From: Nonomuraea rhodomycinica
GTDB taxonomy: Bacteria > Actinomycetota > Actinomycetes > Streptosporangiales > Streptosporangiaceae
Direction: 5' to 3'
NCBI RefSeq assembly: GCF_013363995.1
Contig: NZ_JABWGO010000008.1
Location: 346,941 to 410,940, forward strand
Length of the DNA: 64,000 nt
The first letter of the stretch is position 1, and each line of letters opens with the position of its first letter. Shown one piece after another: positions 1 through 9,958 of this stretch. The position numbers were made by a program, and so were the translations under genes. The notes under the pieces are model-generated. The model saw only the letters and a list, made by a program, of their open reading frames with translations, ran no database searches and had not been told where the DNA came from.

Positions 1-1
1 G

Positions 2-52
2 ACCCTCAACGAGCGGGACCGGTGGGACGGCGTCTCCCGCCCGCCCCGCTGA
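2..52 (+). CDS. 3' end of a truncated CDS, product unknown
   Basis: The first 17 codons in this frame are open and end at a TGA. The last residues read DRWDGVSRPPR, a plausible C-terminus with normal high-GC codon use. The rest of the gene lies outside the window, so no function can be given. It could also be chance. Confidence 0.3.
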   Translation, partial: TLNERDRWDGVSRPPR

Positions 53-59
53 GACCGCC

Positions 60-330
60 GCCGCCCGTGCTCCGCGCAGCGCCCTGAACACGCCTGCCGC
101 CGCCCACCGCCCAGTGTCCCGAACGCGCCCGCCCCACCCAACACGCGCGCCTTTCCTCTTGCGCCGAGCCTCCCAATACACCCGCCATCCCGAACATGCC
201 CGCCCCTTCTCCACACGCCTGCACTCCTCAGGACACCCGCCCTCATGAACGCAGCCGCCCCCTGAACGCACCGCACCCCTGAACGCGACCGCCCTCCCGA
301 CGCAGCACCCCCTCGAACGCGCCGGTCCAG
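60..330. repeat. degenerate short repeats, non-coding
   Basis: No convincing gene is seen here. The stretch is C-rich and contains many decayed copies of a roughly 15-25 bp element with the core CCTGAACGCG-CCGCC (for example near 84, 118, 262, 280 and 313). Open frames on the minus strand exist only because the composition lacks stops in that frame; they show no recognisable protein pattern. Confidence 0.5.
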
Positions 331-336
331 TTGCGG

Positions 337-640
337 CGATGAGCGGGCGTCGCCCGCATGGGCAGTGTCGGCCGTATGAGCGGGTGTCGCCCGCGTGGGC
401 AGCGGTGAGCGGGTGCTGGGCAGACGACCGTGAGCTGGTGCCGGGCGCGTGGACGGCCGCGAGCGGGTGCCGCCCGCATGGACGGCCGTGAGCGGGTGTC
501 GACCACGTAGACGGCGATGTGCGGGTGTCGACCACGTGGACGGCCGTGAGCGGGTGTCTGCCATGTAGACAGCGGTGAGCGAGTGTCGACCGCGTAGGCG
601 GCGATGTGCGGGTGTCGGCCACGTGGGCGGCGGGCGCCGC
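337..640. repeat. degenerate tandem repeat, unit about 28-30 bp
   Basis: About ten head-to-tail imperfect copies of a unit close to GTGAGCGGGTGTCGACCACG followed by TGGACGGC run up to the B3/B4-domain gene. Unit length varies by a few bases (28-35). Copies carry GTGAGCGGGTG or GATGTGCGGGTG cores. No start/RBS combination gives a believable protein. The array ends about 35 bp before the start codon of the next gene, so it forms that gene's upstream region. Confidence 0.7.
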
Positions 641-676
641 CCGGTAGGCTGGACTCTCTTGATCTTGGAGGTGGCC

Positions 677-1369
677 ATGCGGTTCGAGCACGCGGACACG
701 ATCTGGCGCGACTTCCCGGAGCTGGCTCCGGCGGTGCTGTACGCGGAGGGCATCCGGCCGGACGTCTCCGTGGACGCCCGGGTGGCCGAGTTCTCGGCGA
801 CGGCCGCCGGGCGGCTGGAGGGTTCGCCGGAGGGCGAGCTGCCGGAGATCCAGGCGTGGCGGCGGGCGTTCGGGCGGATGGGCCTCAAGCCGACCCAGTA
901 CCGCTGCGCCTCTGAGTCGCTGCTGCGGCGTCTGCGCAAGGAGGGATCGCTGCCGAGCATCCACCCGCTGATCGACCTGTGCAACGCGGTGTCGGTGGCG
1001 TACGCGATCCCGGTGGCGGTGTTCGACGTCGAGCACGTCACGGACTTCCTGGAGGTACGGCACGCCGGAGGCGACGAGACGTACCTGACCTTCTCCGGCG
1101 AGACCGAGCATCCCGCGCCCGGCGAGGTGATCTTCGCCGACGGCGCCGGCCGGGCCCACGCCCGGCGCTGGACGAACCGGCAGAGCGGCCTTTCGGCCGT
1201 TCGCGACACGACGCGTTCCGTGCTCGTGGTCGCGGAGGCCCTGCACGAGACGGCGGCGCGCGACGTGGCCCGGCTCGCGGAGACGCTCGCGGGCGAGCTG
1301 GACGCCATCTGGGGCGCCGCCTCGAAGACGACCGTGCTGACACCGTCCGCCCGCCGCTTCACTTTCTGA
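677..1369 (+). CDS. B3/B4 tRNA-binding-domain protein
   Basis: A 230-residue protein of the B3/B4 family, related to the editing-type domain of the phenylalanyl-tRNA synthetase beta subunit but freestanding. Family features visible are the AWRRAFGRMGLKPTQYR segment, the SLPSIHPLIDLCNAVSVAYAIPVAVFD core and a C-terminal RDTTRSVLVVAEAL strand. Such stand-alone proteins may edit or bind aminoacyl-tRNA, but their function is largely unproven. The ATG at 677 is chosen because GGAGGTGG sits just before it; the frame stays open upstream to 575, but that part is repeat-derived. It stands alone between two repeat-rich intergenic regions. Confidence 0.85.
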   Translation: MRFEHADTIWRDFPELAPAVLYAEGIRPDVSVDARVAEFSATAAGRLEGSPEGELPEIQAWRRAFGRMGLKPTQYRCASESLLRRLRKEGSLPSIHPLIDLCNAVSVAYAIPVAVFDVEHVTDFLEVRHAGGDETYLTFSGETEHPAPGEVIFADGAGRAHARRWTNRQSGLSAVRDTTRSVLVVAEALHETAARDVARLAETLAGELDAIWGAASKTTVLTPSARRFTF

Positions 1370-1439
1370 AGCCGCCAGTTCATTCTGCCGAAGGAATCCG
1401 GTTCACTCTTCAATGCACCGAGCCCAGCGGCTCCTGACC

Positions 1440-1800
1440 TGTGGGCGCTCAGCCTGAGTACGCCCGGCCTACGGGCCCGGGTCTTCGGGGGGTCAGCCCT
1501 GAGGACACTCCGCCTGCGGGCACCCGGACTGAGGCGGTCAGCCCTGAGGGCGGTCAGCCCTGAGGGCGCTCAGCCCTGGGGCGCTCAGCAGTGAGGACAC
1601 GCTCCCTGCGGACACCCGGCGTGCGGGCGCTCATGCCCGAGGACACCCCGCCTTAGCGCGCCGGATTCGCGGGCACCCGGACTGAGGTGCTCGACCCTGA
1701 GCGCGCTTGGTACGCCTGGCCTGAGGGCTCTCGGCCCGAAGGCATCCCACCTGAAAGTGCCCGGCCCTGAAGACGACCCGCGCGGAGGCGCCCGAGTACG
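1440..1800. repeat. degenerate GC-rich repeats, non-coding
   Basis: From the B3/B4 gene end to the barbiturase gene end (1370-1984) I find no gene. Most of the stretch consists of decayed copies of a short element centred on GGCGCTCAGCCCTGAGG (clear at 1500-1590) mixed with CGGGCACCCGGACTGAGG copies (near 1512 and 1673). Many units contain TGA on one strand and TCA on the other, so stop codons recur in all frames. 1800-1984 shows nothing recognisable. Confidence 0.55.
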
Positions 1801-1984
1801 GTGCGTCGCGGCGCTCGCCCACCTCGGCGTCGAGGTGGGCCAGATCGTCATCGACCCGCACATCCGCTCTCCTCCAGCCCGCCCTGACGCATCCGCTGGT
1901 CACGCGGCCCCCCTGACGCCGCGTTCGGGGCACGCGCGCCGGGCACGGGAGCGTGGCCGGGAACGGGGCCGGGAGCCGGGGAGG

Positions 1985-3079
1985 TCAGTGGGTGGTGATG
2001 GCGGCCACCGGGCCGCCGCCCGAGGGACCCTGGTGGACGGCGGCGACCGACACGAACACCGCAGGGTCCCCCGTCACCGAGGCCGCCACCCCGCCCACGG
2101 CCGCCTTGATCTGCCGGTGCCAGTGGACGTCGGAGTCGTCCAGCATGATGTTGCGCCGTTCCCGCACCCGGCCCGAGGGGTCGGCCTCGCACTTCATGAA
2201 GACGTTGACCAGCCGGTCGCCCAGGTCGGAGGGGTGCGGGCGGTCGGGCAGTTCCAGCCCCGAGTCGCGGATGGCCGCCCAGATGCCGTCGGCGTCCAGG
2301 GCGTCCCGCATGACGCTGTGGCCGATCCGGTAGCGGCCGCCGATCCCCCGGACGTTGCCGACCAGCACGATCTGCGCCCGGTCGAGCTCGACCCCGGAGG
2401 AGCACGACGCGACCGAGGAGTACAGGGACAGGTCCTTGTGGATCTGGTCGGCCCGGGGCGGCTCGATCTCGCCGAGGGCGACGGCGACGCCGAGCGCGGT
2501 GGTGGAGTTGGACAGGTCCATGGAGGGGCCGGTCTCCTCGATGGCCGTGTCCTGCCCGCGGCTCCTGGCCTCGGTGATGGTGGCCAGGGTGAGCAGCGGG
2601 GTCTTGGTCTGGACGTAGTGGACGTCGCGCGGGTCGTCGATGCCGGCGATCTTCATGGCCTCGCGGACACCGGCCGCGACCTTCTCCACCATGGCGGGCC
2701 GGCCGATGTCCTCCGGCAGGATGACGTCGCTCATGGCGACGCCGACCGACACGCGCGGCTCGTCCGTCGGGACGGCCCTGGCCGGGTCGAGGGTGGCGAA
2801 GATCGTGGCGTGCGGGCTGAGGATGCCGTCGGTGCCGCCGGACCACACCAGGGGCACCGTCTCGGGCGCCGGATGGCCCTTGGCCGCCAGCACCTCCCGG
2901 AAGGCGCGGTCGGCCAGGATGCGGGTGTAGTCGTTGACGCCGCCGTTGCCCTCGGTCTTGCCGATGACGGCCAGTACGCGGTGCGCCTCGATGACGCCGT
3001 CGTCGATGAGCCGTGCCAGGCCGGAGGCGTCGGTCACGCTCTCGATCGGCACCTTGCGCACTTCGATCGGATCCGGCAT
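1985..3079 (-). CDS. barbiturase / cyanuric acid amidohydrolase family ring-opening amidohydrolase
   Basis: A 364-residue protein, the usual length of the AtzD/TrzD/barbiturase family, which hydrolyses one amide of a cyclic ureide (barbiturate to ureidomalonate, or cyanuric acid to carboxybiuret). The family's three-fold repeat with Lys-Ser pairs is visible: K41 in IGKTEGNGGVNDYTR with S80 in VWSGGTDG, K159 in VQTKTP with the SSVASCSSG block near 221-229, and K296 in NVFMKCEAD with S344 in VSVAAVHQGPSGGGP. The ATG at 3079 follows an A/G-rich stretch (GAGAAAGGG). In actinomycetes barbiturase is the usual member, acting in oxidative pyrimidine catabolism, but the sequence alone does not settle barbiturate against cyanurate. 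An inverted repeat about 150 bp upstream resembles one before the permease operon at 32.3 kb, so it may belong to the same regulon. Confidence 0.85.
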   Translation of the reverse strand: MPDPIEVRKVPIESVTDASGLARLIDDGVIEAHRVLAVIGKTEGNGGVNDYTRILADRAFREVLAAKGHPAPETVPLVWSGGTDGILSPHATIFATLDPARAVPTDEPRVSVGVAMSDVILPEDIGRPAMVEKVAAGVREAMKIAGIDDPRDVHYVQTKTPLLTLATITEARSRGQDTAIEETGPSMDLSNSTTALGVAVALGEIEPPRADQIHKDLSLYSSVASCSSGVELDRAQIVLVGNVRGIGGRYRIGHSVMRDALDADGIWAAIRDSGLELPDRPHPSDLGDRLVNVFMKCEADPSGRVRERRNIMLDDSDVHWHRQIKAAVGGVAASVTGDPAVFVSVAAVHQGPSGGGPVAAITTH

Positions 3080-3227
3080 TGGTTCGCCCTTTCTCCACCC
3101 CTGCCCGGGTCGGTTCCCGGGGCGAGATACCCGGCCGTCCGGCGGGCGCGTCACCGGCTCGCGCAAACATCAGGCCAAACCCGCCGGCCCGCCCCTGGAG
3201 ACGCTACTCATCTCGCGGCATCCCCTT

Positions 3228-3248
3228 CATGGGCAATCTCTGCCAATG
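3228..3248 (-). promoter_or_regulatory. putative operator shared with the permease operon
   Basis: CATGGGCAATCTCTGCCAATG is an imperfect palindrome (CAT-n-GGCA, 5-bp centre, TGCC-n-ATG). It matches 16 of 21 positions of the repeat at 32360-32380. It lies between the divergent barbiturase and hydrolase genes. Just beside it, 3251-3260 is a perfect 10-bp palindrome (TGACATGTCA). The binding protein is unknown; the PucR regulator at 32.7-34.4 kb is the obvious candidate (inference). Confidence 0.5.
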
Positions 3249-3305
3249 TCTGACATGTCATCTCATGTGGGGGTTGCCGGGTGTCCGGGCGATAAGGTCT
3301 CGGCT

Positions 3306-3974
3306 GTGATACGCGAAGCGGCCGTCAACGGGATCAAGCTGTCCTTCCGCGAGGAGGGCGACCCCGCCTCCCCCGCGCTGGTGCTCCTGCACGGGCGCAC
3401 CGCCGACCACAACGACTGGAACGGCATCACGCAGCACTTCGCCGCCCGCCACCACGTCATCGCCCCCGACCTGCGCGGCCACGGCGCCAGCGAGCACCCC
3501 GGCTCCTACGCCCTCGCCGACATGGCCGACGACGTCGCCGAGCTGCTGCGCCACCTCGGGATCGACCGGGCCGTGCTGGTCGGCCACTCGCTGGGCGGCG
3601 TCGTCGCGTACCTGCTGGCCGTGCGCCATCCCGGCCTGGTCGGGCGGCTGGTGCTGGAGGACCCGCCGCAGCCGTACCCGCTGGAGGGGCGCGCACCCAT
3701 CGAGGAGGACGACTCGACGGGGTTCGACTGGCGGATGATGCATCAGACCGAGCCCCAGCTCACCGACCCCGACCCGGCCTGGCGCGACGGGCTGCGGCGG
3801 ATCACGGCGCCCACGCTGGTGCTGTCGGGCGGGACGGCGAGCCCGTTCCGGTCGGAGCTGCTGGCCGAGCTGATCCCGGGGGCGCGGCTGGCGACGATCG
3901 ACGCCGGGCACCTGATCCACGTCTCGGCGCGGCGCGACTTCCAGCGCACGGTGGACGCGTTCCTGGCCGGGTGA
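3306..3974 (+). CDS. alpha/beta hydrolase
   Basis: An alpha/beta-hydrolase of 222 residues if it starts at the GTG at 3306. The oxyanion-hole motif LLHGRTAD, the nucleophile elbow GHSLGG and a C-terminal catalytic His in DAGHLIHV are clear. The usual acid position after strand 7 reads LSGGTASPF and lacks an Asp; the LEDPP segment after strand 6 may supply it, as in some family members. Alternative in-frame ATGs lie at 3246 and 3255, but they would overlap the operator-like repeats. It is divergent from the barbiturase gene and could act on the same pathway (for example on a ureide product), but nothing in the sequence fixes a substrate. Confidence 0.8.
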   Translation: MIREAAVNGIKLSFREEGDPASPALVLLHGRTADHNDWNGITQHFAARHHVIAPDLRGHGASEHPGSYALADMADDVAELLRHLGIDRAVLVGHSLGGVVAYLLAVRHPGLVGRLVLEDPPQPYPLEGRAPIEEDDSTGFDWRMMHQTEPQLTDPDPAWRDGLRRITAPTLVLSGGTASPFRSELLAELIPGARLATIDAGHLIHVSARRDFQRTVDAFLAG

Positions 3975-4043
3975 ACACCCTTTGCTGGCCGGGTGAACAC
4001 CCCGGCCGGGCTCCCCACCAGGTTCCTGGCCGGGTGAACACCC
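3963..4043. repeat. three copies of an 18-bp stop-codon repeat
   Basis: CTGGCCGGGTGAACACCC occurs exactly three times, at 3963-3980, 3985-4002 and 4026-4043. The first copy is the coding end of the alpha/beta hydrolase (Leu-Ala-Gly-stop); the other two are non-coding copies of the same gene end. Similar stop-region duplications occur at 25.15 kb and 26.98 kb. Confidence 0.85.
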
Positions 4044-4051
4044 GGCCAGGA
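4024..4051. terminator. hairpin between convergent genes
   Basis: A perfect 13-bp stem TCCTGGCCGGGTG / CACCCGGCCAGGA with only AA between the arms. It lies between the convergent hydrolase and tetR genes and is built from the third copy of the 18-bp repeat. There is no U-tract, as is usual for actinomycete terminators. Confidence 0.6.
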
Positions 4052-4099
4052 CTCCCTCCAGGGCTCCCCGCCGGGGGGACGCCCCAGTTCGCCGCCGCC

Positions 4100-4639
4100 T
4101 CAGCTCAGGCAGGCGCGGAACACCCGCGTCAGCCGGGACACCGTCTCCTCGCGCGTGCCCGGCGAGATCGCGCCGAACAGGTACCGGAACCGCCCGCTCC
4201 CCAAGATGATCATCGTCGCCAGCGAGGCCCGCAGCTCGGCCTCCTCCCCGCCGAGCCGGGCCAGCAGCGGCTCCAGGACCGCCGTGCGGACCCGGTCGTG
4301 GGCCAGCTCGCGGATCTGCGGGCTGGACGCCGAGCGCTCCAGCGTGGCCATGACCGGGCTGTCGCCCTCGGCGGCCAGCCGGTCGGCGACGTACTCGGCC
4401 AGCCGCACGGCCAGGTCGTCACCCTCGTCCAGGACGCCGGGAAAGCGCCCCTGCTGCGCCAGCACCTCGGCGAACAGCTCCCGCTTGGAGCCGAAATACC
4501 GGTTGATGAGGGCGATGTTGGCGTTCGCCGCGGCGCCGAGCATGCGCATGGTCACCTCGTCGTACCCGTGCTCGGCGAACAGGCGGCAGGCCGCGTCGAG
4601 GATGCGCCTGCGCGTGCCCTCCCGGCTCCTTGGTTCCAC
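4100..4639 (-). CDS. TetR-family transcriptional regulator
   Basis: A 179-residue TetR regulator. The N-terminal DNA-binding domain is clear: RRRILDAACRLFAEHGYDEVTMRMLG, then NIALINRYFGSKRELFAEVL as the recognition helix. The remainder is a variable ligand-binding domain with RVRTAVLEPLLARLGG and a helix near the end. GTG start at 4639. It is divergent from the FUSC-type transporter gene that begins 137 bp away, so that transporter is its likely target (inference). The ligand is not predictable. Confidence 0.9.
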   Translation of the reverse strand: MEPRSREGTRRRILDAACRLFAEHGYDEVTMRMLGAAANANIALINRYFGSKRELFAEVLAQQGRFPGVLDEGDDLAVRLAEYVADRLAAEGDSPVMATLERSASSPQIRELAHDRVRTAVLEPLLARLGGEEAELRASLATMIILGSGRFRYLFGAISPGTREETVSRLTRVFRACLS

Positions 4640-4775
4640 GCCTCGACGATAAGGCGCTCCCGGCGCCCGCGGATCCGGCGGCGGGGACGGCCGCCGAGTC
4701 CGGGAGTTACGGAGGGGTATCTTCTACGGTGCGTGGTGTGACCGTAATGTCATAAAGATCCGCCAGGGTGGAGGA

Positions 4776-5969
4776 GTGGCAACGAGGCTCGGCGATCACA
4801 TGCGGGAGAGGCTGGCGTCGTTCGGGCTGATGGGGCCCGCGATCGCCCAGTCGGCCGTCGGCGCCGGACTGGCCTGGACGGCGGCCGTCCACCTGCTCGG
4901 CCATCCCCGGCCGTTCTTCGCGCCCATCTCCGTCCTCATCTGCCTCGGCGTCGGCCTGGGACAGCGGCTGCGCCGCGTCATCGAGCTGGTGGTCGGCGTC
5001 AGCCTCGGGGTCGGCGTGGGCGACCTGCTGGTCGCCTGGATCGGCACCGGGCCGTGGCAGATCGCCCTGGTCGTCGCCCTCGCCATGGGCACGGCGCTGC
5101 TGCTGAACGGCGGGCCGCTGTTCGTGGGCCAGGCCGGCTCCTCGGCGGTGCTCGTCGCCACGCTCCTGCCCGGAGCCGGCGGAGGCGGCCTGGACCGGAT
5201 GCTCGACGCGCTCACCGGAGGGCTCATCGCCGTCGCCGCGGTGGCGCTGCTGCCGATCAGCCCGTTCACGCTCGCCGCCAAGCACGCCTCAGCGGTGCTC
5301 GACGCGCTGTCCACGGTCCTGGAACGGGCCGCCGACGCCATCGAGAACCACGACGCCGACCTGGCCGCCGAGGCGCTGGCCGAGGGACGCCGCACCCAGT
5401 CGGCCATCGAGGACTTCCAGCAGGCGCTGACCACCAGCAAGGAGATCGCGCTGATCTCGCCCCTGCACTGGCACCGCCGCGCCCGGCTGGCCCGCTACCA
5501 GAAGGCCGCCGTGCCCATGGACCACGCGCTGCGCAACGCCCGCGTGCTGGCCCGCCGCACCCTGGTGTCGCTGGGCGAGGACAGCCCCCCGCCGGTCTCG
5601 CTGGCCGCCTCCCTGCGCGAGGTGTCGGAGGCCGCGCTGCTGCTCCAACTGGAGCTGGCGGCGGGCCGCGACCCCGCGCTGGCCCGGCAGGCCCTCACCG
5701 CGACCGCCGGGCGCCAGCGGCCGGAGCGGCTCGGGTTCTCGGCCGACGTCATCCTGGCGCAGGTCCGCTCGATCGTGGTGGACCTGATGCTGGCCACCGG
5801 CGCCGACCCCGAGGCCGCCGGGGCCGCCCTGGCCCCGGTCGAGGCCCCCGGCCACGACGACCGGCAGGACACCGGCCGCCAGGACACCGGCCGGCCGGAG
5901 ACCGGCCGGCCGGACACCGGCCGGCAGAGCCGCCCCGCTCCCGACCGCGAGGAGCGCCCCCGGGGGTGA
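4776..5969 (+). CDS. FUSC-like aromatic-acid exporter family membrane protein
   Basis: A 397-residue membrane protein with a hydrophobic N-terminal half (about residues 20-165, five to six segments including PFFAPISVLICLGVGLGQR and VVGVSLGVGVGDLLVAWIG). A soluble helical region of about 200 residues follows, the layout of the FUSC/DUF939 family. Such proteins are proposed to export aromatic acids or other small molecules. The GTG at 4776 is directly preceded by GGAGGA; an ATG at 4800 is the alternative. The C-terminal 25 residues contain four copies of an (E/D)TGR element encoded by a short tandem repeat (5867-5925). It is divergent from a TetR gene, a common pairing for exporters. Confidence 0.75.
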   Translation: MATRLGDHMRERLASFGLMGPAIAQSAVGAGLAWTAAVHLLGHPRPFFAPISVLICLGVGLGQRLRRVIELVVGVSLGVGVGDLLVAWIGTGPWQIALVVALAMGTALLLNGGPLFVGQAGSSAVLVATLLPGAGGGGLDRMLDALTGGLIAVAAVALLPISPFTLAAKHASAVLDALSTVLERAADAIENHDADLAAEALAEGRRTQSAIEDFQQALTTSKEIALISPLHWHRRARLARYQKAAVPMDHALRNARVLARRTLVSLGEDSPPPVSLAASLREVSEAALLLQLELAAGRDPALARQALTATAGRQRPERLGFSADVILAQVRSIVVDLMLATGADPEAAGAALAPVEAPGHDDRQDTGRQDTGRPETGRPDTGRQSRPAPDREERPRG

Positions 5970-5975
5970 GCGGGC

Positions 5976-7142
<1,167 letters not shown>

Positions 7143-7200
7143 GTGACCACCTTAGTCCGCGAACCCCCGCTCGCCCGGCGGCTGCTCTAGTCTCGACCAC

Positions 7201-8970
7201 GTGATCACCCGGGTCCTGCTCGCCCTCGCCCTGACCGTCACGCCCCCGGCGCCCCCCGCGCCCACCCCCACCGCCACGCCCACGCTCCCGCCCGGCCCCA
7301 GCGCCGCGCTGGAGGCGGGGCCGTGCCCGGTCGCCGTGCCGCCGGGCACCACGTGCGGGTCCCTCGTGGTGCCGCAGCGCCGCGACGCGCCCGGCCGCAC
7401 GATCAAGGTCGGGTACGCCGTCCACCGCTCCACCGCCCCCGCCCGCAGGCCGGACCCCGTCGTCTACATGAGCGGCGGCCCCGGCTCGGCGTCGTTGCAG
7501 CTCACCGGCTTCCTCAGCCAGATGTTCCCCGACCGCGACGTGGTGACGGTCGAGCAGCGCGGCGGCAGGTACTCCTGGCCGCGGCTCGGCTGCCCCGAGC
7601 TGGCGCAGGCCGTGCTCGACCGGCTCACCACCGCCGCCGACGACACCGCCGGGGCCGCCGCGAGGTGCCGCGCCCGGCTCGAACAGCAGGGCGTCGACCT
7701 GCGCGGCTACACCACCAAGGAGATCGCCGCCGACGTCGTCGCCCTGCGCTCGGCGCTCGGCTACCCCTCCTGGAACCTGTTCGGCGTCAGCTACTCCACC
7801 CGTGTCATGGTGGACGCCGCCGCGGCCGACCCCGCCGGCACGCGCTCCGTGCTGCTCGACTCGTTCCTCCCGCAGAGCGTGGCCTGGTACGACGACGCCC
7901 GGCGCAACCTCGACGACACCCTCGCCCGCCTCGGCCTGAAGGACCGCTTCGCCGCCGCAGCCAGGCGGCTGGACGCCGCGCCCGCGCGCGTCACCACCGT
8001 GGACCCGCTGCGCGGCACCGAGGTCGTGGCCCGCCTCGACGGCGACGACGTGGCGACCGTCATGGCCGAGGCGCTGCACGAGACCGGCGTGATCGCCGTC
8101 TCGGCGCCGCTGGTCGCCGCGCTCGCCGCCGGGCGCGACGAGCCGCTGCGGCCCCTCGCCGACGCCGTCGGCGACGGGCTCGTCTCCCACGAGCTGGGCC
8201 TGTACGAGGCGGTGCAGTGCCAGGACGAGATCCCCGCCAACACCTTCGCCGCCCCGTCGCGGCTGTTCACCGTGGAGATGGACAAGGCCGTCTGCGACGC
8301 CTGGAAGCTGCCCGCCGCCCAGCCGTCGGCCGCCACCGCCAAGGCCCCCGTCCTCGTGGTGGGCGGCCGGTACGACCCCACCACCCCGCCCCGCACCAGC
8401 CGCCCGGCCGCCGAGGCGCTGCCGGGCGCCCGTTTCGCGGAGTTCGACGGCACCGGGCACGCGGTGTTCCTGTCCAACCCGTGCGCCCGCCGGCTGATGG
8501 CCGCCTTCGTCGAAGCCCCCACCGCCGCCTCCCCCGCCACGGGCGGCGACTGCGCGGCACCCGGCGGCGTGCCGCCCCGGCTGGCGGCCGGCGACCTGCA
8601 CGTGACCGGCTCCCCGTACGTGATCTCCCGCTCCCCCTGGCTCGCCGCCCCGCTCGCCCTGTTCGCGCTCGTCGCGCTGGTCCAGCTCGTCGCGGGCGCG
8701 CTGCGCGGCCGGGCCCTCGCCGCGTTCGCCGGCCTGGCCGGCGCCGCCGCGGCCGGCCTGCTCGTCCAGGCCGCGTACGGGCTGGTCAGCGAGAACGAGA
8801 CCGCGCTCGCCGTCGGCCTGCCGTCGGTCGTCACGGCGTACGGCTGGCTCGCTGCCGGGGCGGTGGCGCTCACGCTCGCCGACCTCGCCCTGCGCCGGAC
8901 CTGGTGGCGGGCCGGAGCGGCCCTCACCGGAGCGGGATTCCTCGTATGGTGGTTCGCCTGGTTCCTGTGA
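7201..8970 (+). CDS. secreted alpha/beta hydrolase (TAP/SlpD type) with C-terminal membrane segments
   Basis: A 589-residue protein with a short N-terminal hydrophobic segment and a Pro/Thr-rich linker (about 20-40), then an alpha/beta-hydrolase of the tripeptidyl-aminopeptidase type. It shows YMSGGPGSAS (oxyanion loop), VEQRGGRYSWPRLGC, the nucleophile in FGVSYSTRV, the acid in VVGGRYDPTTPP and the His in DGTGHAVF. Unlike typical TAP enzymes, it continues with about four hydrophobic segments from about residue 475 to the end. It is therefore likely an exported peptidase or esterase anchored to the membrane by its C-terminus. GTG start at 7201. The next gene, a DUF418 membrane protein, follows 25 bp later in the same direction. 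Confidence 0.8.
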   Translation: MITRVLLALALTVTPPAPPAPTPTATPTLPPGPSAALEAGPCPVAVPPGTTCGSLVVPQRRDAPGRTIKVGYAVHRSTAPARRPDPVVYMSGGPGSASLQLTGFLSQMFPDRDVVTVEQRGGRYSWPRLGCPELAQAVLDRLTTAADDTAGAAARCRARLEQQGVDLRGYTTKEIAADVVALRSALGYPSWNLFGVSYSTRVMVDAAAADPAGTRSVLLDSFLPQSVAWYDDARRNLDDTLARLGLKDRFAAAARRLDAAPARVTTVDPLRGTEVVARLDGDDVATVMAEALHETGVIAVSAPLVAALAAGRDEPLRPLADAVGDGLVSHELGLYEAVQCQDEIPANTFAAPSRLFTVEMDKAVCDAWKLPAAQPSAATAKAPVLVVGGRYDPTTPPRTSRPAAEALPGARFAEFDGTGHAVFLSNPCARRLMAAFVEAPTAASPATGGDCAAPGGVPPRLAAGDLHVTGSPYVISRSPWLAAPLALFALVALVQLVAGALRGRALAAFAGLAGAAAAGLLVQAAYGLVSENETALAVGLPSVVTAYGWLAAGAVALTLADLALRRTWWRAGAALTGAGFLVWWFAWFL

Positions 8971-8995
8971 CATGAGGTGAGTTGTCCTGGCCGCC

Positions 8996-9958
8996 GTGAC
9001 CCCCCGCATCCGCGCCCTCGACGCCCTCCGCGGCTTCGCGGTGGCCGGGATCATGCTCGTCAACACCTGGCAGCACGGCCCCCACCAGCCGCGCACCGGG
9101 ATCGACACCACGATCGAGGCCCTGTTCCAGAGCCGCTTCTACCCGATCTTCTCGCTGCTGTTCGGCATGAGCTTCGTGCTCTTCCTCCGGCGCGCCGGCC
9201 GGCTGAGGCTGCTGGCCCGCCTGCTCTGGCTGTTCTGCCTCGGCCTCGCCCAGCACACCTTCTACGAGGGCGAGGTGCTGACCGACTACGCCTTCTACGG
9301 CGTCGTCCTGCTGCTGCCCGCCTCGTTCCTGTCCGCCGGGATCCCGCTGCTGCTGCTCGCCGCGGGAGTGACCGGCTGGGGCGTGTGGGCGGGCGGCGGC
9401 GTCCTGCTCATCCCCGGCATGTTCGTGCTCGGCATGGCCCTCATGCAGCTGCGGCCGCCCGCGCGGCTGCTCCTGCCCTTCTTCGCGGTCAGCGCCCTCG
9501 CCTCCGCGCTGCTCGTCCTGGCCTGGGCGACCAGAGACGGCTGGGCCGCCCCCCGCGACCCCCGCGTCTGGACCGTCTACACCGTCGCCGCGCTCACCGG
9601 CGCCGCCGCCCTCTCCACCGGAGTCCTGCTGGCCCTGCGCACCCGGCCCGGCGCTCGCCTGTCCGGCGTGCTGGAGCCGCTCGGCCGGATGGCGCTCACC
9701 AACTACCTCACCGGCACCGCCGTCGTCGTCCTCACCTCTCCGCTGGTCCACGCCGACCCCACCCGCTGGTCGGTCGTCGCCGTCGCCGCCCTCACCGTCA
9801 CCGCCCAGGCGCTGTTCGGCCGCTGGTGGCTCGCCCGCCACCGGTACGGCCCGCTGGAGTGGGTCTGGCGGTGCCTGACCTGGGCCCGACTGGTGCCCAA
9901 CCGGTTAGAGTCGGGCCGTGACCACCATCGCGCTGTGCCAGATCCCCGTCTCCCCTGA
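8996..9958 (+). CDS. DUF418/YeiB-family membrane protein
   Basis: A 320-residue integral membrane protein starting RIRALDALRGFAVAGIMLVN, the N-terminal signature of the YeiB/DUF418 family (related to acyltransferase-3-like membrane proteins). About eight hydrophobic segments follow. LEPLGRMALTNYLTGTAVVV and a C-terminal RYGPLEWVWRCLTW element are typical DUF418 features. The usual family length is nearer 380, so the periplasmic part is short. GTG start at 8996 with GAGGTGAG about 15 bp before. Its end overlaps the start of the amidase gene by 41 bp, suggesting translational coupling. The molecular function of the family is not established. Confidence 0.8.
   Translation: MTPRIRALDALRGFAVAGIMLVNTWQHGPHQPRTGIDTTIEALFQSRFYPIFSLLFGMSFVLFLRRAGRLRLLARLLWLFCLGLAQHTFYEGEVLTDYAFYGVVLLLPASFLSAGIPLLLLAAGVTGWGVWAGGGVLLIPGMFVLGMALMQLRPPARLLLPFFAVSALASALLVLAWATRDGWAAPRDPRVWTVYTVAALTGAAALSTGVLLALRTRPGARLSGVLEPLGRMALTNYLTGTAVVVLTSPLVHADPTRWSVVAVAALTVTAQALFGRWWLARHRYGPLEWVWRCLTWARLVPNRLESGRDHHRAVPDPRLP

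Noticed and set aside
337..640. CRISPR-like array of short repeats
   Set aside because: The units abut each other with variable length and many mismatches; there are no unique spacers of constant size and no cas genes nearby.
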